DNA from: Rhizobiales bacterium SYSU XM002
GTDB taxonomy: Bacteria > Pseudomonadota > Alphaproteobacteria > Rhizobiales > Beijerinckiaceae
DNA: 64,000 bases
Reading direction: 5' to 3'
NCBI GenBank assembly: GCA_009846685.1
Contig: VWVY01000009.1
Location: 38,625 to 102,624 of the forward strand
Shown: piece by piece, positions 1-8,685 of the stretch
Position numbering within the stretch: the first letter of the stretch is position 1
Layout: the number at the start of each line of letters is the position of its first letter
The notes under the pieces: generated by a model
The model's input: only the letters and a program-made list of their open reading frames with translations
Told to the model about the DNA's origin: nothing
The model's database searches: none
Position numbers and translations under genes: made by a program

Positions 1-1
1 G

Positions 2-364
2 CCCAACATGCGCGATTTCAACCGGGCCAACGGCAATACCGAATATGGCTTCAAGGGTTCAACCCGGATCAAGCCGGTTCTCGCCTTCGATGATGGCGTG
101 AAGACCTGGATTGAGTTCCGTCCCGAAACCGAGACACCGGCGATCTTCCTCGTCGACAAGGACAGGAACGAGAGCCTGGTCAATTTTCGTCGGGAGGGGA
201 ATTTCCTCGTCATCGACAAGGTCAATTTCCAGTGGACCTTGCGGCATGGCGAGGAGGTCACATGCCTCTTCAATCTCCGTCTCGACCCGGACAATCAGCC
301 CGTTGCGTCTCCCGCCCTTCAGCGTATCGGCTTTGATGCCAAGGCAAATCCGGAGGCGCGCTGA
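2..364 (+). CDS. virB9: Type IV secretion VirB9-like protein, C-terminal part (5' end outside window)
   Basis: The reading frame is open from base 2, so the gene starts upstream of the window; the first visible ATG is at 8. The visible ~120 residues look like the C-terminal beta-sandwich domain of VirB9/TrbG, the outer-membrane-complex subunit that contacts VirB7 and VirB10 in the periplasm. Supporting segments are the start YGFKG, the alternating hydrophobic pattern FDDGVKTWIEF, and the late NFRREGNFLVIDKV block typical of VirB9 ends. Its stop (TGA 362-364) shares a base with the ATG of the next gene, so it is translationally coupled to virB10. The identity rests on domain appearance plus the following virB10-virB11-virD4 order. 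Confidence 0.85.
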   Translation, partial: PNMRDFNRANGNTEYGFKGSTRIKPVLAFDDGVKTWIEFRPETETPAIFLVDKDRNESLVNFRREGNFLVIDKVNFQWTLRHGEEVTCLFNLRLDPDNQPVASPALQRIGFDAKANPEAR

Positions 365-1734
365 TGCCGAGCCCTCAGGACTACCGTAATCTCGAACTCG
401 ATCATGCCGCAGCGACATCCGTCGCACGCGGCACCACAACCTTTGGCGCGTTCCTGAAAGTCGGCGTGCCACTCGGTGCCGTGGGCCTCGCCGCCTTCAT
501 GATCTACCAGAGCCTTTATGGACCGAAGGGCCCGACGACGAACCCGGATCGAGAGGAGTTCCGAACAACGCAATACCCGGGACCCCATCTCGAAGCACCC
601 CGGGCGCAAGTCGATACCGGACGCTTCACGGTGCCGCCTCCGGAACCTGCCCCACCTCCACCGCCGCCGCCCCCGATCGCTCCGCCGGTTGCAAGCCTGG
701 CGCCTCCCTTCGCGCCACCCGATGACGGGGAGGCGCGGCGATTGGCTGAACTCGAAAGGCAGCGCCGCGAGGAAGAAGAGCGCCGGAAATGGGAGCGCCT
801 GCGCGCGCCTCAGGTCGTTGCGGACAATGCGGATGCCTCAATGCCCGGCAGGGCAGGGGGAGACAATGCGAACGCCCCCCGTGGGCCGGCCGAGCGTGAA
901 GACGATCCCAATCGCCGCTTCCTCGCGAGCGCGGGAAGTGCCGGCGTTGAGATTTCGACCGCCACGAAGAACAACCGCATCGATGCCCTGATCGCGCAGG
1001 GCACCTTTATCCGTGGCATTCTCGAAACCGCTGTTCAGTCCGATCTGCCGGGCATGGTCCGCGCCGTGACAACCGAGAATGTCTGGTCTTTCGATGGTCG
1101 GCGCGTGCTCATCCCCGCTGGCTCCCGTCTTATCGGCGAATACAAATCCGGCATCGCCCAAGGGCAAACGCGCGTCTTCGTCGTCTGGACCCGGCTTCTT
1201 CGGAGCGACGGGATTTCGGTCCAGTTGGCATCAATCGGGACCGATAGTCTCGGGCGCGCGGGCAGTTCAGGATATGTCGATAACCATTATCTCGAGCGCT
1301 ACGGCTCGGCGGTGCTCCTGAGCCTCGTCGGCGGGGTCTCCCAGTTTATTGCCGGCCTCGGTCAATCGAGCCAGAGCCAGCAGGGACGCACGATAACCGT
1401 GACCGATCCAGTCACAGGGCAGACCTCGACGACGACAATTCAACCCGATGGCATGCTCGGCAATGCCAGGCAGATCGGCGCGCAGCAGGTCTCGCAAACC
1501 CTGACTAACCTCGCGAACGAGGCCCTGAAGAACTCCATCAACATTCCGCCGACGATCCACATCAATCAGGGCACGCCCATCACGGTCTTCGTCCGGCGTG
1601 ATCTCGATTTTTCGCTGTTCTATCCCGACCCGGTCCGCGAAGCCCTTCAAGAGATCAAGGCCGAGATGAAGCGCGGGCCTATTCCTGCAACACCAGCGCC
1701 AGCGTCTGTTTCGAGCGGCCGGATCGTCAAATGA
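364..1734 (+). CDS. virB10: Type IV secretion VirB10-like protein
   Basis: A 456-residue protein with the VirB10/TrbI layout: a short cytoplasmic N-terminus, one transmembrane segment around residues 30-50 (VGLAAFMIYQSLY), a proline-rich periplasmic linker around 85-120, a charged coiled stretch (RRLAELERQRREEEERRKWE), and a C-terminal barrel domain of about 190 residues. The antenna-helix region YGSAVLLSLVGGVSQFIAGL is visible before the end. VirB10 spans inner membrane to outer membrane and senses ATP use by VirB11/VirD4 to gate the channel. The start overlaps the virB9 stop by one base, and the end overlaps virB11 by four bases (ATGA), so the genes form one operon. Confidence 0.95.
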   Translation: MPSPQDYRNLELDHAAATSVARGTTTFGAFLKVGVPLGAVGLAAFMIYQSLYGPKGPTTNPDREEFRTTQYPGPHLEAPRAQVDTGRFTVPPPEPAPPPPPPPPIAPPVASLAPPFAPPDDGEARRLAELERQRREEEERRKWERLRAPQVVADNADASMPGRAGGDNANAPRGPAEREDDPNRRFLASAGSAGVEISTATKNNRIDALIAQGTFIRGILETAVQSDLPGMVRAVTTENVWSFDGRRVLIPAGSRLIGEYKSGIAQGQTRVFVVWTRLLRSDGISVQLASIGTDSLGRAGSSGYVDNHYLERYGSAVLLSLVGGVSQFIAGLGQSSQSQQGRTITVTDPVTGQTSTTTIQPDGMLGNARQIGAQQVSQTLTNLANEALKNSINIPPTIHINQGTPITVFVRRDLDFSLFYPDPVREALQEIKAEMKRGPIPATPAPASVSSGRIVK

Positions 1735-2828
1735 GCATTCGCCCGCTCGCCAAAGCCGGGGCTCCGCACGAGACGGTTTTCATTGAGACCGCGCTCCAGC
1801 CGCTCCGGCCATGGCTCGACAATCCCGATGTCGTTGAGATCTGCGCCAATCGCCCGGGTGAAATCTGGGTCGAGGTCATCGGTGCTCCCGCGATGGTTCG
1901 GCATGAGCTGCCCGCCCTGACAGTCGGGGCCCTCCGCCATATCGCGGAGAGGGTTGCTGGCCACACCGGACAGTCGGTCAATGAAGAACACCCGCTCCTA
2001 TCGGCCGTCCTTCCCTCGGGAGAGCGGTTTCAGGGGGTGCTGCCGCCGGCGACAACCGAAGGTGGCGCCTTCGCAATCCGCAAGCAGGTCATCAAGGAGA
2101 TGCGCCTTGAGGATTACCGGCGCATGGGTTCCTTTGATCGCGTCAAGGCAAGCGGGGCAGTGGAACTGACTGATCTCGACCGCGAGCTCTGCACTCTTCT
2201 TGAGGCGAACGAGATCGAGGCCTTCATCCGGCTCGCGGCCCAAAGCCGGATCTCAATGCTTGTTTCCGGCGGCACCTCCTCGGGCAAGACGACCTTCCTG
2301 AATGCCGTCCTGAAGGAGGTGCCCGTCGAGGAGCGCATCCTCTCGATCGAGGACACGCGGGAGCTGAAGCCCCACCAGCCGAACTACCTCCCGCTTGTCG
2401 CCTCCAAAGGCGATCAGGGCCAGGCGCGTGTCACGGTCGATAGCCTCCTTCAGGCGTCGCTGCGTCTCCGACCCGATCGCATCTTCCTCGGGGAAATCCG
2501 CGGCGCTGAAGCCTATTCCTTCCTCCGCGCGATCAACACGGGGCATCCGGGATCGATCACCACGGTTCACGCCGATAGCCCTGCCGGTGCCTTCGAGCAG
2601 CTCGCACTGATGGTCATGCAATCCGGCCTTGGCCTTAGGAAGGATGAGATCATCGCCTATATCCGCGCTGTCCTCCCCATCGTCATCCAGCAGAAAAAGA
2701 TCGGCGGCTGGCGCGGGACAGCCGAGATCTACTTTTCCAAGATGGCGGAGTGGTGCGCCGAGAAGGGCAGGGGGGCAAAGGCGAGGGGAGCGTCGCAGAC
2801 AGTCAAACCTCGATCTCCCAAGGCCTGA
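1731..2828 (+). CDS. virB11: Type IV secretion ATPase VirB11
   Basis: A 365-residue hexameric secretion ATPase of the VirB11/PulE family. The N-terminal domain spans roughly residues 1-150. The P-loop GGTSSGKTT lies at 180-188, an Asp box (IEDTREL) follows, then the Walker B region LRPDRIFLGEIRG and the His box TGHPGSITTVHAD. All key nucleotide-binding elements are present and the length is typical, so the gene looks intact. It powers pilus assembly and substrate translocation from the cytoplasmic face. The ATG overlaps the virB10 stop (ATGA). The last ~30 residues are Lys/Arg-rich and not conserved in the family. Confidence 0.96.
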   Translation: MSIRPLAKAGAPHETVFIETALQPLRPWLDNPDVVEICANRPGEIWVEVIGAPAMVRHELPALTVGALRHIAERVAGHTGQSVNEEHPLLSAVLPSGERFQGVLPPATTEGGAFAIRKQVIKEMRLEDYRRMGSFDRVKASGAVELTDLDRELCTLLEANEIEAFIRLAAQSRISMLVSGGTSSGKTTFLNAVLKEVPVEERILSIEDTRELKPHQPNYLPLVASKGDQGQARVTVDSLLQASLRLRPDRIFLGEIRGAEAYSFLRAINTGHPGSITTVHADSPAGAFEQLALMVMQSGLGLRKDEIIAYIRAVLPIVIQQKKIGGWRGTAEIYFSKMAEWCAEKGRGAKARGASQTVKPRSPKA

Positions 2829-2834
2829 TCGATC

Positions 2835-4505
2835 ATGGCCCGCCTCGCTGGCTCTCTCTTCATCGGGATTTTTATCGTCGTGTCGGTCGCTCTGGCCTGG
2901 GTCATTCCCTATGCGGCCATCACCGGCCTGCGCTCGGGGCATGCCGACCGCACCAGGAAATGGGAGCTGCTGGTTCGGGTCTCAACCGAGAACCCGAAAT
3001 GGGACTTTACAAACACCCCGCCCATCTCGATGCGCCACGGGTTTCCACTGGCCTATTGGCACGCCTGGACTTACGTGCAGGACCCTCGATACCGCCAGCG
3101 CATCCTCGAGAATGCCGGGCTCGCCTTTGGCGTTCTTGTGCTCCTCGGCGGCGGAATCGTTATTCTGTTTCTCGCCAATCGCCCTTCAACCCTTCACGGC
3201 GAAGCGCGGTTCGGGACGATCCGCGATGCCCGGAAAGCCTGCCTTCTCGGCAAATCAGGCCTGATCCTCGGCAAGCTTGGCGGGCACGTCCTCCGGTCGA
3301 ATGATCCTGGCCACATTCTCGTCGTCGGCCCGACGCGTTCGGGGAAAGGCGTCTCCTTCGTCATCCCCAATGGCCACGCCTGGCGAGGATCCATGGTCGT
3401 GCTCGACATCAAGATGGAGAACCACGACGCCTTTGCCAACGCACGGAAGGCAGCCGGGAATGCGATCTTCGTCTTCGCGCCAGGTTCGATAAAGACCCAT
3501 CGCTATAACCCTTTGGATTTCGTGCGTTCGGGCCCTCAGATGGCGACGGATTGCCAGAACATCGCTGGATTTCTGACCGCTGTTCAGAATGAGAACGAAT
3601 GGTCGCTCGCAGCACGGAAACTCGTCGCGGCACTGCTGGGGTATGTTCTGACCAGCCCGCTCCATGAGAAAGCGCGCACCATCCGCACCGCCGTCACCGT
3701 CATATCGACCGGCAACGATATCGCCGACGTCCTCAAAGTTCTGGTCGCGACCGAACATCAGTTCCTCCCGCAATGGGTGGTCGACGATTTCAATCAGTTC
3801 ATCGTGATTCCCGAGCGCACACGTGGCTCGGTGTTGTTCAACGTCGCCAACGCATTTGCGCCATGGTCATCGGAACTGATTGCGGAGGCGACATCGGCGA
3901 GCGACTTCGACATCCGGGAACTCCGGCGCTCGCGGATGGCCATCTTTATCGGCACACCCCTGGCGGATCTCGAGAGCTATCGCCCCCTGATCCGGATCCT
4001 CTTCCAGCAGATCCATGATGTCCTGATGCGCAACCTGCCGGGTAAGGACGAGCCCCATCAGGTGCTTCTCATGCTCGACGAGTTCTTCGCGTTGGGACGG
4101 ATGACGTCACTTGCCTCGAAAATCGCGGTCTCGGCGGGGTATGGGTTCCGGATGGCAATCATCCTGCAAAACCTGTCTCAGCTCGACGAGCTCTATGGGA
4201 AGGCGACGAGAGAAACACTGATCGCAGGATGCGCAACAAAGCTCTTCGTCGCGATCAACGATAACGCCACAGCACAATATGTCTCCGAGGCACTCGGGAA
4301 CTACACGGCCGACAATCGCACAAAGATCGTCGGCACGGGGATCACTCAATCAGCGAGAGTGTCTGTCACAAAGATCGGCGTGCCGCTGATGCGACCTGAA
4401 GCGCTTGTGAAAATGCGACGAGAGAACTCAGTGCTGCTAGTTTCGAATTCGTACCCCATGAAAATTGAGAAGACGACAGAGTTCTCTGTTAAATCTCGAA
4501 CGTAA
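2835..4505 (+). CDS. virD4: Type IV coupling protein VirD4/TraG
   Basis: A 556-residue coupling protein that brings the relaxosome to the secretion channel. Two N-terminal membrane segments (about residues 3-28 and 92-115) are followed by the cytoplasmic TraG/VirD4 ATPase domain. It has Walker A GPTRSGKG near residue 163, Walker B LLMLDEFF near 412, and the conserved motif ILQNLSQLDELYG. It starts six bases after virB11. At 556 residues it is shorter at the C-terminus than many VirD4 proteins (about 600-700), which carry an acidic tail; the end here is basic and may limit substrate range. It probably serves the relaxase at 46100-48370. Confidence 0.93.
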   Translation: MARLAGSLFIGIFIVVSVALAWVIPYAAITGLRSGHADRTRKWELLVRVSTENPKWDFTNTPPISMRHGFPLAYWHAWTYVQDPRYRQRILENAGLAFGVLVLLGGGIVILFLANRPSTLHGEARFGTIRDARKACLLGKSGLILGKLGGHVLRSNDPGHILVVGPTRSGKGVSFVIPNGHAWRGSMVVLDIKMENHDAFANARKAAGNAIFVFAPGSIKTHRYNPLDFVRSGPQMATDCQNIAGFLTAVQNENEWSLAARKLVAALLGYVLTSPLHEKARTIRTAVTVISTGNDIADVLKVLVATEHQFLPQWVVDDFNQFIVIPERTRGSVLFNVANAFAPWSSELIAEATSASDFDIRELRRSRMAIFIGTPLADLESYRPLIRILFQQIHDVLMRNLPGKDEPHQVLLMLDEFFALGRMTSLASKIAVSAGYGFRMAIILQNLSQLDELYGKATRETLIAGCATKLFVAINDNATAQYVSEALGNYTADNRTKIVGTGITQSARVSVTKIGVPLMRPEALVKMRRENSVLLVSNSYPMKIEKTTEFSVKSRT

Positions 4506-4527
4506 CTCCACCGCTTCAGGCGGAGTT
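4504..4527. terminator. Hairpin between convergent virD4 and aapP
   Basis: AACTCC at 4504-4509 pairs with GGAGTT at 4522-4527, with a further CC/GG pair inside after one mismatch. It sits exactly between two convergent stop codons, so it could act on both transcripts. There is no T-run on either side, so classical Rho-independent termination is uncertain. Confidence 0.45.
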
Positions 4528-5300
4528 CAATGCAGGATCTGGCTGAGGAATTCCTTGGTGCGCTCATGCTGCGGGTTCTTGAAGAACTCGTTCGGCGTGT
4601 TGATTTCCACAACCTGCCCCTGGTCCATGAAGATCACGCGATCCGCCACCTGCCGCGCGAAGCCCATCTCGTGGGTCACGCAGAGCATGGTCATGCCCTC
4701 TTCCGCGAGGCTCACCATGGTATCGAGCACTTCCTTGACCATTTCGGGGTCAAGCGCCGAAGTCGGCTCGTCGAACAGCATGATCTTCGGGCTCATGCAG
4801 AGCGAGCGGGCGATCGCCACGCGCTGCTGCTGACCGCCCGAGAGCTGGCCGGGGAACTTGTTCGCCTGCTCCGGGATTTTCACGCGGGTGAGGTAGTGCA
4901 TGGCCACCTCTTCCGCATCCTTCTTCGCCATCTTCTTCACCCAGATCGGGGCGAGCGTGCAGTTCTCGAGAATGGTGAGATGCGGGAACAGATTGAAGTG
5001 CTGGAACACCATCCCGACGTCGCGGCGGATCTCATCGATCTTCTTGACGTCATTCGTGAGCTCCACACCATCCACGATGATCTGCCCGCGCTGGTGTTCT
5101 TCCAGGCGGTTGATACAGCGGATCATCGTCGATTTGCCGGAGCCCGAGGGGCCGCAGATCACGAGGCGTTCGCCGCGTTTCACCGTGAGGTTGACGTCTT
5201 TCAGCACGTGGAATTCGCCATACCATTTATGGACATCGACCATTTTCACGGCCGTTTCGGTCTTCAGCATGGTGGGCTTGAGGCTCAGGGGAACATTCAT
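4527..5300 (-). CDS. aapP: General L-amino acid ABC transporter, ATP-binding protein
   Basis: A 257-residue polar amino acid ABC ATPase. Walker A is GPSGSGKST, the signature is LSGGQQQR and Walker B is IMLFDEP, followed by the switch His in VTHEMGFA. The ATG at 5300 is preferred because GAGGT lies seven bases upstream and it gives 257 residues, the usual AapP size; a longer frame would overlap aapM. It energises uptake through AapQ/AapM. The last gene of the aapJQMP order, 10 bp after aapM. Confidence 0.94.
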   Translation of the reverse strand: MNVPLSLKPTMLKTETAVKMVDVHKWYGEFHVLKDVNLTVKRGERLVICGPSGSGKSTMIRCINRLEEHQRGQIIVDGVELTNDVKKIDEIRRDVGMVFQHFNLFPHLTILENCTLAPIWVKKMAKKDAEEVAMHYLTRVKIPEQANKFPGQLSGGQQQRVAIARSLCMSPKIMLFDEPTSALDPEMVKEVLDTMVSLAEEGMTMLCVTHEMGFARQVADRVIFMDQGQVVEINTPNEFFKNPQHERTKEFLSQILH

Positions 5301-5310
5301 TTTTGATACC

Positions 5311-6411
5311 TCAACGATTGACCGGACCGCGATGCTCAAGAAAATCTGCGAAGCGGGCGAAAGCGAAGGCGAGCGCGAAGTAGATCGCCCCTATGAAGAG
5401 GTAGGTCTCCGCGGATGGCGATGGCCATAGCGGATCGGCGAGCGCTGCCTTACCCGAACTGATCAGGTCGAAAATACCCACCACGAGAACGAGACTGGTG
5501 TTCTTCACCATCACGATGATCGTGTTGGCGAGCGCTGGAATGACGATGCGGATCGCCTGCGGTAGCACGACAAGGCGCTGCATGCTCCAGTAGCTGAGGC
5601 CGAGCGACTTCGCGCCATCGTGCTGGCCGTTGGGGATCGCCTGAAGGCCTCCGCGGATGACCTCTGCCAGATAAGCTGATGCGAACATAGTCAGTGCGAC
5701 CAGCGCTCTCACGAACTTGTCGGGGAGCAAAGCCTCCGGAACGAACAGCGGCAGCATGATCGAGGCGACGAACAGGATCGACAGCAGCGGCAAGCCACGG
5801 ATCGTCTCGATGAACAGCACGCACATCACGCTGACGACCGGCATATCCGAGCGACGGCCCAGTGCGAGGAAGATCGCTGCCGGGAATGCGATCCCGATCG
5901 CGATAACGGTCAGGATGAGGGTCACCGGCAGGCCGCCCCACGAGGATGTCGGCACTGGCGTGAGACCAACGCCGCCACCCATCAACCAGACGACAGCGGC
6001 AAGCGAGATCAGCCAAACCAGCCCGAGCCGCGCGTTCCAGCTCTTCGGCTGGACTGACCAGCCTAGCAGCCCAAGGATCAGCATACAGACTATCGCCGGG
6101 CGCCAACGCTCGTCCGGTGGATAAATGCCGAACAGTATCTGGCTCGACTTGGCAATCACGAAGCTCCAGCAGGCGCCATTCGTGGCCTGGCAGGTCTGGG
6201 GCTCTGCCGGCAGGAAGGCGGCGTCGAGAACGAGCCAACGGATAAGTCCTGGCGCGATCCAGGCAATAACGGCGAGCAGAACCAATGTTAGGGCGGCGTT
6301 CAGCGGGGTGTTGAACATCTTGGCGATCAGCCCCGGCGTCCGCATCGGAGGACGCTCGACGGTAGATTTCGCGATTGGCAGCGTTTCGTTGTGGGTTGCG
6401 ACAATCGCCAT
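5311..6411 (-). CDS. aapM: General L-amino acid ABC transporter, permease AapM
   Basis: A 366-residue inner-membrane permease of the HisM/GlnP family in the long AapM form. There are about eight hydrophobic segments, with a long periplasmic insert before the transport core. The EAA-type loop is visible as [24 protein letters not shown]. It begins one base after the aapQ stop and ends 10 bp before aapP. With AapQ it forms the heteromeric channel for broad-specificity L-amino acid uptake in alphaproteobacteria. The Bzt glutamate/glutamine system of Rhodobacter is the nearest alternative name. Confidence 0.93.
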   Translation of the reverse strand: MAIVATHNETLPIAKSTVERPPMRTPGLIAKMFNTPLNAALTLVLLAVIAWIAPGLIRWLVLDAAFLPAEPQTCQATNGACWSFVIAKSSQILFGIYPPDERWRPAIVCMLILGLLGWSVQPKSWNARLGLVWLISLAAVVWLMGGGVGLTPVPTSSWGGLPVTLILTVIAIGIAFPAAIFLALGRRSDMPVVSVMCVLFIETIRGLPLLSILFVASIMLPLFVPEALLPDKFVRALVALTMFASAYLAEVIRGGLQAIPNGQHDGAKSLGLSYWSMQRLVVLPQAIRIVIPALANTIIVMVKNTSLVLVVGIFDLISSGKAALADPLWPSPSAETYLFIGAIYFALAFAFARFADFLEHRGPVNR

Positions 6412-6412
6412 A

Positions 6413-7552
6413 TCAGCGCTCCACGATGGCCATGCGCCGGTTCACAACGTTTAGAACGCCCGACAGGAGCAGGTTGAGAAAAAGGAACACGCCGAGGATG
6501 ATGGCGATGCCTTCGATGGCGTGGCTCGTTTTGTTGATGATCGTGCCAACGATGGTCATGAAATCCTGGTAGCCGACCGCGATGGCCAGCGTGGAGTTCT
6601 TCACGACGTTGACGTACTGACTCGTCAATGGCGGTAGGATCACGCGCAAGGTCTGCGGCACGATCACAAGGCGAAGTATCTTGGCCTCGGTGAGACCGAT
6701 CGCGCGTCCCGCTTCCCACTGCCCCTTGCCGACGGCAAGAATTCCGCCACGAACGATCTCGGCGATGAAGCCGGTCGTGTAGATCGACAGCCCGACAAGG
6801 ATCGTGGTCAGTTCCGGCGTGAGCTGGAATCCGCCTTCGAAATTCGCGCGGCCTCGCACCGCCCACTCGATCTCGGGCGATAGACCTGACGCGATGGCCA
6901 TCGTCACCATGATCACAAACGATACCAGCGCCGTGAACAGGGCGTAGGGAGGACGGTTGCCAGTTTTGTTCTGATACCGCGTTGCAAGCCCATGCGCGGC
7001 GACGGTGATAACCAACGCCGCCAGCGGCATCAGCCATGCGGCAAGCGACAGATCGACGCTCACTTTCGGCATGACCAGGCCACGCAGCGAAATGTAGACG
7101 CCAGGGAGCGGGTTGGCCGCGTCGCGGAAGGGCGGCAGGATCTTCCACCACATCGAATAAATGAAGATGAGCAGAATGATGACCGGAGTGTTCCGCGCAA
7201 CCTCTACCCAGACGCGGGTCGCACCGCTGAGCAGCGGGTTGCCGCTCAGCCGCCCGATACCGACCAGCAGTCCCATAGCTGACGAGAGCATGATAACGAC
7301 CGCTGAGACGAACAGCGTGTTGACGATGCCGACGACGATCGCCCACCAGTTGGGATCGCGCGGACTGAAGGGCAGTAGGGTCTCAGAGATCGTGAAGTTT
7401 GACGGCCTGAACAGGAAATCGAAGCCGAGCGGGATACCACGCGCCTTCAGATTGGCCGCGGTCGCCGTAACTAGTATATAGGCTGCGCCCACCACCGCTG
7501 CGATTAGCAGAGCCTGGAAGGCGACGGCTCTATGGCGGGCATTGTTCAACAT
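6413..7552 (-). CDS. aapQ: General L-amino acid ABC transporter, permease AapQ
   Basis: A 379-residue polar amino acid permease from the chosen ATG at 7552 (MLNNARHRAV). A longer in-frame start at 7600 would read through the intergenic hairpin and add residues atypical of AapQ. Multiple membrane helices are visible, with the EAA-like loop EAGRAIGLTEAKILRLVIVPQ. It lies between aapJ and aapM, in the order known from Rhizobium. The preceding hairpin probably lowers its expression relative to the binding protein. Confidence 0.93.
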   Translation of the reverse strand: MLNNARHRAVAFQALLIAAVVGAAYILVTATAANLKARGIPLGFDFLFRPSNFTISETLLPFSPRDPNWWAIVVGIVNTLFVSAVVIMLSSAMGLLVGIGRLSGNPLLSGATRVWVEVARNTPVIILLIFIYSMWWKILPPFRDAANPLPGVYISLRGLVMPKVSVDLSLAAWLMPLAALVITVAAHGLATRYQNKTGNRPPYALFTALVSFVIMVTMAIASGLSPEIEWAVRGRANFEGGFQLTPELTTILVGLSIYTTGFIAEIVRGGILAVGKGQWEAGRAIGLTEAKILRLVIVPQTLRVILPPLTSQYVNVVKNSTLAIAVGYQDFMTIVGTIINKTSHAIEGIAIILGVFLFLNLLLSGVLNVVNRRMAIVER

Positions 7553-7580
7553 TGAAGCTTTGTTTCCACTGCACAAAGAA

Positions 7581-7605
7581 GGGCGCTGCCGCGAAGGCAA
7601 CGCCC
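7581..7605 (-). terminator. Intergenic stem-loop between aapJ and aapQ
   Basis: On the minus strand a 10-bp stem (GGGCGTTGCC paired with GGCAGCGCCC, one G-T pair, 5-nt loop) is followed by TTCTTT. It lies in the 69 bp between the aapJ stop and the aapQ ATG. Partial termination or 3'-end protection here would give more binding protein than permease, a common arrangement in ABC operons. Confidence 0.7.
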
Positions 7606-7621
7606 CGGTTTGGGAGATTCG

Positions 7622-8656
7622 TCAGTTCATCGGTATCGCAGAGAACAGCCCGCCGTCGCGCGCAAGGCTGTTGTGCTTTCTTGCGGCTTTGAGTGGGCTC
7701 TTGTCGCCGAGGTTCACCTCATAGATATCGCGATAACTGCCGAGCTGTTTGATGATGTTATAGGCCCATTTGTCATCGAGCCCGATGATCTTGCCCCAAC
7801 CGGGCTCTGCGCCCAACACGCGCTTGACGTCTTTTGGACCGTTCGCCAGACGCTCGTCGACGTTGGCCTTCGTGACGCCGTGCTCTTCCGCCCAAACGAG
7901 CACGTTGATGGAGTAGCGGACGATGTCGAACCACTTGTCGTCGCCGCGAGGCACGGAGACAGCGTTCGGTTCGATTTTGTGGCCGACATAGACGATTTCA
8001 TGCTCATCCGGGTTCTTTGCGGCCGACGCTCGCTGGCCTGCAGCCGCCAATCCATCGGTCACGTAAGAGTCGCACCGTTCTGCGAAGTAGGCATCGCGGG
8101 CCTGGATCGTCGAGTCGAAATAAACCCGCTTGATCTTGATCTTGTGTTCCTCCTCCGCGCCGTCGAGCGCCTGCTCCGTCAAGCTGCCTCCGCCCTGCAG
8201 GCAGACCGTTATGCCACCAAGGTCCTTCGGCGACTTCACGTTGAGGCTCTTGCGCACCATCACAGCATCACTGTCATAGAGGGTGGTCGTGACAAAGCGC
8301 ACAGCCATATCGCGGGAAAAGGTCCATGTCGTCGTGCGTGACAAGACGTCGATCTCGCCGGTCTGGACCGCAGGCAAGCGCTGAGCCGCATTGAGCGGCA
8401 CAAAACGGGCCTTGTCCTTGTCGCCGAACATCGCAACCGCGACAGCACGGCAGACATCCGAGTCGAAGCCCAGCCACACGCCTTTCTCATCGGGCCGCGA
8501 CAGGCCGGGCACGCCTTGGCTTGCGCCGCAGCTTACGTAGCCACGCTGCCTAACCTTATCGACGATGGATTGCGCCGAAGCCGTCTCTGGCGTCGCCAGC
8601 GCCAGAATGGCGGCGGCGGCACCGCCCGCCACCATCTTGATCATGGTCCTGTTCAT
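7622..8656 (-). CDS. aapJ: General L-amino acid ABC transporter, periplasmic binding protein
   Basis: A 344-residue solute-binding protein of the AapJ/BztA family. The ATG at 8656 has GAGGAG upstream and opens a Sec signal peptide (MNRTMIKMVAGGAAAAILAL, cleavage near ASAQS). The mature part starts IVDKVRQRGYVSCG and carries the family segments GVWLGFDSDVCRAVAVAMFG and LSRTTTWTFSRDMAVRF. It captures L-amino acids in the periplasm for AapQMP. First transporter gene of the operon; the lyase gene ends 29 bp upstream. Confidence 0.95.
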   Translation of the reverse strand: MNRTMIKMVAGGAAAAILALATPETASAQSIVDKVRQRGYVSCGASQGVPGLSRPDEKGVWLGFDSDVCRAVAVAMFGDKDKARFVPLNAAQRLPAVQTGEIDVLSRTTTWTFSRDMAVRFVTTTLYDSDAVMVRKSLNVKSPKDLGGITVCLQGGGSLTEQALDGAEEEHKIKIKRVYFDSTIQARDAYFAERCDSYVTDGLAAAGQRASAAKNPDEHEIVYVGHKIEPNAVSVPRGDDKWFDIVRYSINVLVWAEEHGVTKANVDERLANGPKDVKRVLGAEPGWGKIIGLDDKWAYNIIKQLGSYRDIYEVNLGDKSPLKAARKHNSLARDGGLFSAIPMN

Positions 8657-8685
8657 TGTCGCTTCTCCTCTGTTGCGTTCGTATT

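Noticed and set aside
4530..5306. A 258-codon His-rich plus-strand frame opposite aapP
   Set aside because: The His/Arg richness is the reverse-strand image of the ABC ATPase codons; no start signal or family is seen.
7610..8341. A 243-codon plus-strand frame opposite aapJ
   Set aside because: Antisense to a clear binding-protein gene with signal peptide and ribosome site.
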